NCBI GenBank assembly: GCA_900079685.1
Contig: LT599018.1
Coordinates: 1,572,970-1,636,969, forward strand
Direction: 5' to 3'
DNA: 64,000 nucleotides
DNA from: an uncultured delta proteobacterium
Lineage (GTDB): Bacteria > Desulfobacterota > Desulfovibrionia > Desulfovibrionales > Desulfovibrionaceae
The stretch's first letter is position 1, and every line of letters begins with the position of its first letter. Positions 60,486 through 64,000 of this stretch are shown piece after piece. The notes beneath the pieces were generated by a model that saw only the letters and a program-made list of their open reading frames with translations, did no database searches and was not told the origin of the DNA. A program made the position numbers and the translations under genes.

Positions 60486-60496
60486 CCCCCCCCCCC
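60486..60496. repeat. run of 11 C
   Basis: Eleven C residues stand in a non-coding gap between fixX and the CGGC protein gene. Such runs are slippage-prone and are a common place for assembly errors. Confidence 0.8.
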
Positions 60497-60530
60497 GGCT
60501 ACGGCGTTGCAGGCTTTGTCATACCGAAAA

Positions 60531-60554
60531 GGCCGGGAGATTTCTCTCCCGGCC
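60531..60554 (-). terminator. Rho-independent terminator of the dehydratase operon
   Basis: On the minus strand GGCCGGGAGA-GAAA-TCTCCCGGCC is followed by TTTT, 25 bases after the stop of the CGGC protein gene. Confidence 0.88.
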
Positions 60555-60579
60555 CTTGGCTTTCTTATTCCAGGCGTGG

Positions 60580-60849
60580 TCATTTGGGAATGGAGCGGAG
60601 TATTTCCTCGAGACGCAGACACTCTTCTTCCGACGAGGTCACCGTCTTGCCGTGTTTCCCCTGCAAATCCTCATGTGAGGCGCAGGCGGCGGAACACCCG
60701 CACAGCACGATAACGTGGTCAAAGGGCCCGTCGTCGTCGCCCGTTTCCACAAACTCGGTATCCGGGAAGGCGGTTTGCAACCGTTCGACGACCGCCTTCC
60801 GGTCATAGCGGGGGTTGCAGCCCCCGCAATACTTCACCCGGACTTTCAT
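60580..60849 (-). CDS. small CGGC-motif protein downstream of the dehydratase
   Basis: 89 residues. It begins MKVRVKYCGGCNPRYDRKAV and contains VIVLCGCSAACASHEDLQGK, giving Cys pairs CGGC and CGC..C. The strong Cys pattern and thioredoxin-like size (Rossmann-like secondary structure) suggest a redox or Fe-S role. It starts 10 bases after the dehydratase stop and is co-terminated with it. I do not know a published function. Confidence 0.65.
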   Translation of the reverse strand: MKVRVKYCGGCNPRYDRKAVVERLQTAFPDTEFVETGDDDGPFDHVIVLCGCSAACASHEDLQGKHGKTVTSSEEECLRLEEILRSIPK

Positions 60850-60858
60850 TGAGCGGAA

Positions 60859-62304
60859 TTATTCCTGGATCTTGGCGATGGCCTTGGCCAGTTTCTTCTT
60901 CTGCTCGATGTTGCCCTGACGCGCGATCATGATGCGCTGAGCCTGCGGGGAACCGGCGCCGTGCATGGATTCCGTGCGGTAGCCGACAGCGGCGGTGCCG
61001 AGGCAGAGGTTTTCGATGAGGCGCAGGATCTTCAGGCGGTTTTCCGTGGAAACGGAAGCCACGCCCTTGAGGTACTTGTCAATGTAGGGTCCCAGCTTCG
61101 GATGGCGGAAGTCCTTTTCGGACGGCGCGGTCACCATGAGGCCGCCGGCGATGTCTTCGGCGAGGCGGGTGATTTCGTACGGGAAGCGGGTGACGTTCTG
61201 CTTGCACACGTTGGCCAGCAGGAGGTCGATGATGTAGTTGCCGGATTCGGTCTTTTTGCCTTCGGCCGAGCAGGCGATACCGCTGGAGTACAGGGTTTCG
61301 TTCAGGTGGGTCATCTCAATGAGCTTGTCCTTGAGGTGGCTGGCCTTGTGCGCGCCGTTGTAGTCGGCGGCAACGGCGGCGGCGCCGATCAGCACGTCGC
61401 CCACGCCCACTTTGCAGCCGCCGTAGCTCTGGCGGTGGTAGCCGGCGAAGCGTTCAACCATCATGCCGGCGAAGTCGGTTTCGCCGTTCAGGAAGATGCG
61501 GTCGTTGGGCACGAACACGTTGTCGAAAATGGTCAGCGCTTCAACGCCGCCGAATTCGCAGTTGCCCACGTCCATCTTGGAGCCTTCGAGCTTGCGGGTG
61601 TCGCAGGACTGGCGGCCGATAATCATGAACAGGCCTTCGGAATCCATGGGCACGGCAAAGGCGATGGCGTAGTCTTTGTCTTCCGGGCGCATGGCGATGG
61701 TGGGCATCACGATGACTTCGTGGGAGTTGCAGATACCGGTCTGGTGCACTTTGGCGCCGCGAACGACCACGCCGTCGGGGCGGCGTTCAACAACGCGGAG
61801 GTACAGATCCGGGTCGGCCTGCTGCGAGGGGGAAAGGCCGCGGTCGCCTTTGGGGTCGGTCATGGCGCCGTCGGTGACCAGGTCCTGTTCCTGCGCCATG
61901 GCGAGGTACTTCAGGAAGTTCTGATGATATTTGGTGCCGTGGGCTTTGTCGATTTCAAAGGTGGTGCTGAAGATCGCGTTGAACGCGTCCATGCCCACAC
62001 AGCGCTGGAAGCAGGCCGCGGTCTTCTGGCCGAGCAGGCGCTGCATTTTGACCTTCTTGACCAGGTCTTCGGTGCTCTGGTGGATGTGGGTGAAACGGTT
62101 GATTTTCTTCCCGGTAAGGTGCGATTTAGCCGTCATCAGATCTTCATATTCGGGATTCTGGGCCAGGTCGTAGGTGGCCTTCACCGAGTTCAGCGACGGG
62201 CGCAGAATCGGGTTGGTCACGGCGCTTTCGACCTGCTCGCCGAACATGAAAATCTTCATGTTAATTTTTTTGATACTTTCGACATACTGGTCACCGGTCA
62301 TCAT
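60859..62304 (-). CDS. abfD: 4-hydroxybutyryl-CoA dehydratase / vinylacetyl-CoA isomerase
   Basis: 481 residues of the 4-hydroxyphenylacetate hydroxylase fold. The four ligands of the unusual [4Fe-4S] cluster in Clostridium AbfD are present at the same spacing: Cys98 and Cys102 (AACFQRCVGMD), and His290 with Cys297 (YHRQSYGGCKVG). This separates it from the flavin monooxygenases of the family, which lack them. It removes water from 4-hydroxybutyryl-CoA to give crotonyl-CoA. A sigma-54 promoter and two GATGC sites lie upstream. The start at the first Met is supported by a GGGGTACCCGCC context only weakly. Confidence 0.93.
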   Translation of the reverse strand: MMTGDQYVESIKKINMKIFMFGEQVESAVTNPILRPSLNSVKATYDLAQNPEYEDLMTAKSHLTGKKINRFTHIHQSTEDLVKKVKMQRLLGQKTAACFQRCVGMDAFNAIFSTTFEIDKAHGTKYHQNFLKYLAMAQEQDLVTDGAMTDPKGDRGLSPSQQADPDLYLRVVERRPDGVVVRGAKVHQTGICNSHEVIVMPTIAMRPEDKDYAIAFAVPMDSEGLFMIIGRQSCDTRKLEGSKMDVGNCEFGGVEALTIFDNVFVPNDRIFLNGETDFAGMMVERFAGYHRQSYGGCKVGVGDVLIGAAAVAADYNGAHKASHLKDKLIEMTHLNETLYSSGIACSAEGKKTESGNYIIDLLLANVCKQNVTRFPYEITRLAEDIAGGLMVTAPSEKDFRHPKLGPYIDKYLKGVASVSTENRLKILRLIENLCLGTAAVGYRTESMHGAGSPQAQRIMIARQGNIEQKKKLAKAIAKIQE

Positions 62305-62474
62305 GGCGGGTACCCCTTGGTTAATGAGTGTTTATAAAACGTGCCTGCTCGCAGGCAGTACTACCTTCATTCCGGGAACGGCGCCGCCCCGGCGGGATTG
62401 GGGAAATTCCGTGAACGTTCCCGCTGCCGGGATCCGCGTAACGCACGCGGCGGCAACGGGAGCGGTGTCATATC

Positions 62475-62489
62475 GCAAGGCTAGTTCCA
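62475..62489 (-). promoter_or_regulatory. sigma-54 (-24/-12) promoter of abfD
   Basis: On the minus strand TGGAAC-TAGCC-TTGC keeps the invariant GG and GC with the correct spacing; it differs from consensus by one base. Transcription would start near 62463, leaving about 160 bases of leader. Confidence 0.65.
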
Positions 62490-62634
62490 AAAAGCACCAA
62501 ATAAAAAGGCTTGTCCTGCAATATTTTTCACTTGTTGCTGCGGATTGGGGCCACCAACCGGGCACAACGGGTATTTCCTCTCACCATGCCAAGGATAATC
62601 ATTTGAAATAACTTGGCAACGTCTTTTTTTGAGA

Positions 62635-62650
62635 GATGTACTTTTGCATC
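62635..62650. promoter_or_regulatory. activator site 4, upstream of abfD
   Basis: GATGTACTTTTGCATC has one perfect half (GCATC) and one with a single change. It is about 150 bases upstream of the -24 element. Confidence 0.65.
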
Positions 62651-62747
62651 ACACTTGCCCTGGACGGACTTTCTAACACGTCATCGGTAAATCTGCTGAA
62701 TTAACCCGGCATTTCCGATACGATTTTGTTCTATCTTGCACAAGCCT

Positions 62748-62763
62748 GATGCAAAAAAACATC
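62748..62763. promoter_or_regulatory. activator site 5, upstream of abfD
   Basis: GATGCAAAAAAACATC has one perfect half and an ACATC half like site 3. Its A6 spacer is the same as in site 1. It is about 260 bases upstream of the -24 element. Confidence 0.65.
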
Positions 62764-63000
62764 AAAAAAAATTATTGCCCGGCGCAAATTCTGTTTTTTC
62801 CGGCTTTTTCCGCGGCGTGAAGCGGTATACCCGTACCAGAAAAAAAGCTCTGTGGCGAGCGTTCTTATCCTGGCGGCGGCTTTCTTGTAACCAGTTGTGT
62901 TATAACATATTTAAGATATTCAGGCTGCTTTGCCTTGGGCCGGAACGGATTTTCCGTCCATCGCGGAGCCGCCGGCGGGCACGGAAGAGGACGGAGATAC

Positions 63001-63029
63001 GCAAGGAGGGGCTATACACCCCTCCTTGC
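63001..63029 (-). terminator. hairpin after the right-edge E1 beta gene
   Basis: GCAAGGAGGGG-CTATACA-CCCCTCCTTGC is an 11-bp stem 19 bases after the stop codon on the minus strand. No T-tract follows. The arms closely match those of the hairpin at 41486. Confidence 0.65.
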
Positions 63030-63047
63030 GCTGCTGGAAAACCATGC

Positions 63048-64000
63048 TCAGGCGTAGGTTCTGCTGACCATGCGCTTCGCCTGGGCCACTATTTGGGAGG
63101 CCTGGGGCAGGAAGGCGTCTTCCAGGGTGCCGCTGAAAGGCACCGGGCAATCCGGCGCGGCCACCCGTTCGATGGGCGCATCCAGGCAGTCTATGATGTT
63201 TTCCGCCACCACGGCCGCGATTTCCCCGGCTATGCCCCCGGTTTTGCAGGCTTCGTGGGCGATGAGGAGCCGCGTGGTTTTTGCGACGGACGTCAAAATG
63301 GCGTCGTGATCGAGCGGCAGAATGGAGCGCAGGTCGATGACCTCGGCCTCGATGCCCTCTTTGGCAAGATCCGTGGCGGCCTGCATGGCTTTTGGCACCA
63401 TGGCCCCGCAGGAGACGATGGTCAGATCGCGGCCCTCGCGGCGGATGGCCGCCTTGCCGATGGGGGTGACGTACTCGCCTTCGGGCACGTCGCCGCGCAC
63501 GCCGTAGAGCATCTTGTGTTCAAGGTAGATGACCGGGTTGGGGTCGCGGATGGCGGCCAGCAGCAGCCCTTTGGCGTCCTCGGGTGTGGTGGGCATGACC
63601 ACCTTGATGCCCGGAATGTGGGCGAACATGGCTTCCAGGTTCTGGCAGTGGTGCATGCCGGACCGCATGCCCCCGCCGAAGGGCGCGCGCAGCACCATGG
63701 GCACGCACATTTCCCCGTCGTAGGAGTAGCACATCTTGGCCGCGTTGTTTAAAATCTGGTCAAGGGCCAGGGGGATGAAGTCCGCGAACATAATTTCCAG
63801 CACGGGCCGCATGCCCATCATGGCGGAGCCGATGGCCGCGCCGGTGATGGCCACTTCGGAAATGGGCGTGTCGATCACGCGCTCCGGGCCGAATTCCTCA
63901 AACAGGCCGAGCGTCACCTGCAAGGTGCCGCCATAGGCTCCGACGTCCTCGCCAAGCACAAACACGCGGGAATCGCGGCGCATTTCCTCGGCCAGAGCCA
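63048..64000 (-). CDS. 2-oxoacid dehydrogenase E1 beta subunit, second locus (5' end cut by window)
   Basis: At least 317 residues of an E1 beta (ALAEEMRRDSRVFVLGEDVG...). It holds DTPISEVAITGAAIGSAMMG, HEACKTGGIAGEIAAVVAEN and CPVPFSGTLEDAFLPQASQI, and ends in QAKRMVSRTYA. It is clearly distinct from the E1 beta at 25414. The frame is open to the window edge, so the start and upstream partners (probably E1 alpha) lie outside. It belongs to a second PDH/acetoin-type complex. Confidence 0.9.
   Translation of the reverse strand, partial: ALAEEMRRDSRVFVLGEDVGAYGGTLQVTLGLFEEFGPERVIDTPISEVAITGAAIGSAMMGMRPVLEIMFADFIPLALDQILNNAAKMCYSYDGEMCVPMVLRAPFGGGMRSGMHHCQNLEAMFAHIPGIKVVMPTTPEDAKGLLLAAIRDPNPVIYLEHKMLYGVRGDVPEGEYVTPIGKAAIRREGRDLTIVSCGAMVPKAMQAATDLAKEGIEAEVIDLRSILPLDHDAILTSVAKTTRLLIAHEACKTGGIAGEIAAVVAENIIDCLDAPIERVAAPDCPVPFSGTLEDAFLPQASQIVAQAKRMVSRTYA

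Larger units (their letters stand above)
62305..63047. other. long intergenic region upstream of the dehydratase
   Basis: It contains a -24/-12 promoter at 62475 and two activator sites at 62635 and 62748, all for the minus-strand dehydratase. From 62700 to 62910 it is AT-rich. The segment at 63001-63029 is a hairpin for the E1 beta gene. I see no gene here. Confidence 0.7.

Noticed and set aside
60859-62304. Call as 4-hydroxyphenylacetate 3-monooxygenase
   Set aside because: The four Fe-S ligands of AbfD are present, which flavin monooxygenases of the family do not have, and the genomic context is 4-hydroxybutyrate metabolism.

Overview
The window is GC-rich DNA from a Gram-negative, probably anaerobic bacterium. 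A relative of Desulfovibrio/Bilophila (Desulfovibrionaceae) fits best: DctPQM TRAP transport, a DUF1847 protein, an Etf-FixCX module, a 4-hydroxybutyryl-CoA dehydratase and a sigma-54 activator occur together. The taxonomy is inferred from gene content, not from a marker gene. No rRNA, tRNA or CRISPR array was seen.

Left edge (1-2.4 kb): a glycosyltransferase-like gene and a metallo-beta-lactamase-fold gene, then a decayed Rhs C-terminus broken by dRS3-like inverted repeats.

Prophage (about 2.4-24 kb): almost all genes lie on the minus strand in the order of a short-tailed (BPP-1/T7-like) phage. In transcription order these are a Cys-rich protein, an HTH protein, a DUF1328 membrane protein, lysozyme with Rz and an embedded Rz1, a frameshifted tail-collar gene, a membrane protein, a possible small terminase, TerL, portal, Bbp19-like protein, scaffold, capsid, tail-tubular A-like protein, a Gly/Met-rich protein, a nozzle-like protein, an acetyltransferase-like protein, internal virion candidates, tail fibre and a DUF4376 protein. 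A LexA/CI-type repressor faces the other way at the right end. An IS3-family element (3430-4689) splits the tail fibre, and a low-GC membrane-protein 'moron' lies on the opposite strand. No integrase is visible, so the element may be incomplete or continue in a way not recognised.

Central host region (24-46 kb): an acetoin/pyruvate-type dehydrogenase complex (E1 alpha, E1 beta, E2, E3) runs directly into a TRAP transporter (DctP, DctQ, DctM). Next come a secreted protein, three M20 amidohydrolases around an AbgT transporter, a thioredoxin-domain YyaL-like protein, a FadR/GntR regulator divergent from a 3-hydroxyisobutyrate-dehydrogenase-type reductase and IlvD, an orphan UbiX and a DUF1847 protein.

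Right region (46.8-62.3 kb): a 4-hydroxybutyrate route, with a CoA-acylating aldehyde dehydrogenase, an iron alcohol dehydrogenase (4-hydroxybutyrate dehydrogenase type), two 4-hydroxybutyrate CoA-transferase-type genes, an acyl-CoA dehydrogenase, EtfBA, FixCX and 4-hydroxybutyryl-CoA dehydratase. A PAS-AAA-HTH sigma-54 activator sits between them. Copies of the palindrome GATGC-N6-GCATC and -24/-12 promoters occur upstream of both the CoA-transferase/Etf operon and the distant dehydratase gene, which suggests one regulon. A second E1 beta gene begins at the right edge.

Two non-coding themes stand out. One is that predicted regulon. The other is a family of about 120-180 bp intergenic hairpin repeats (14261, 26396, 58655, with related modules at 36611 and 41277) whose stems differ by compensating base changes.
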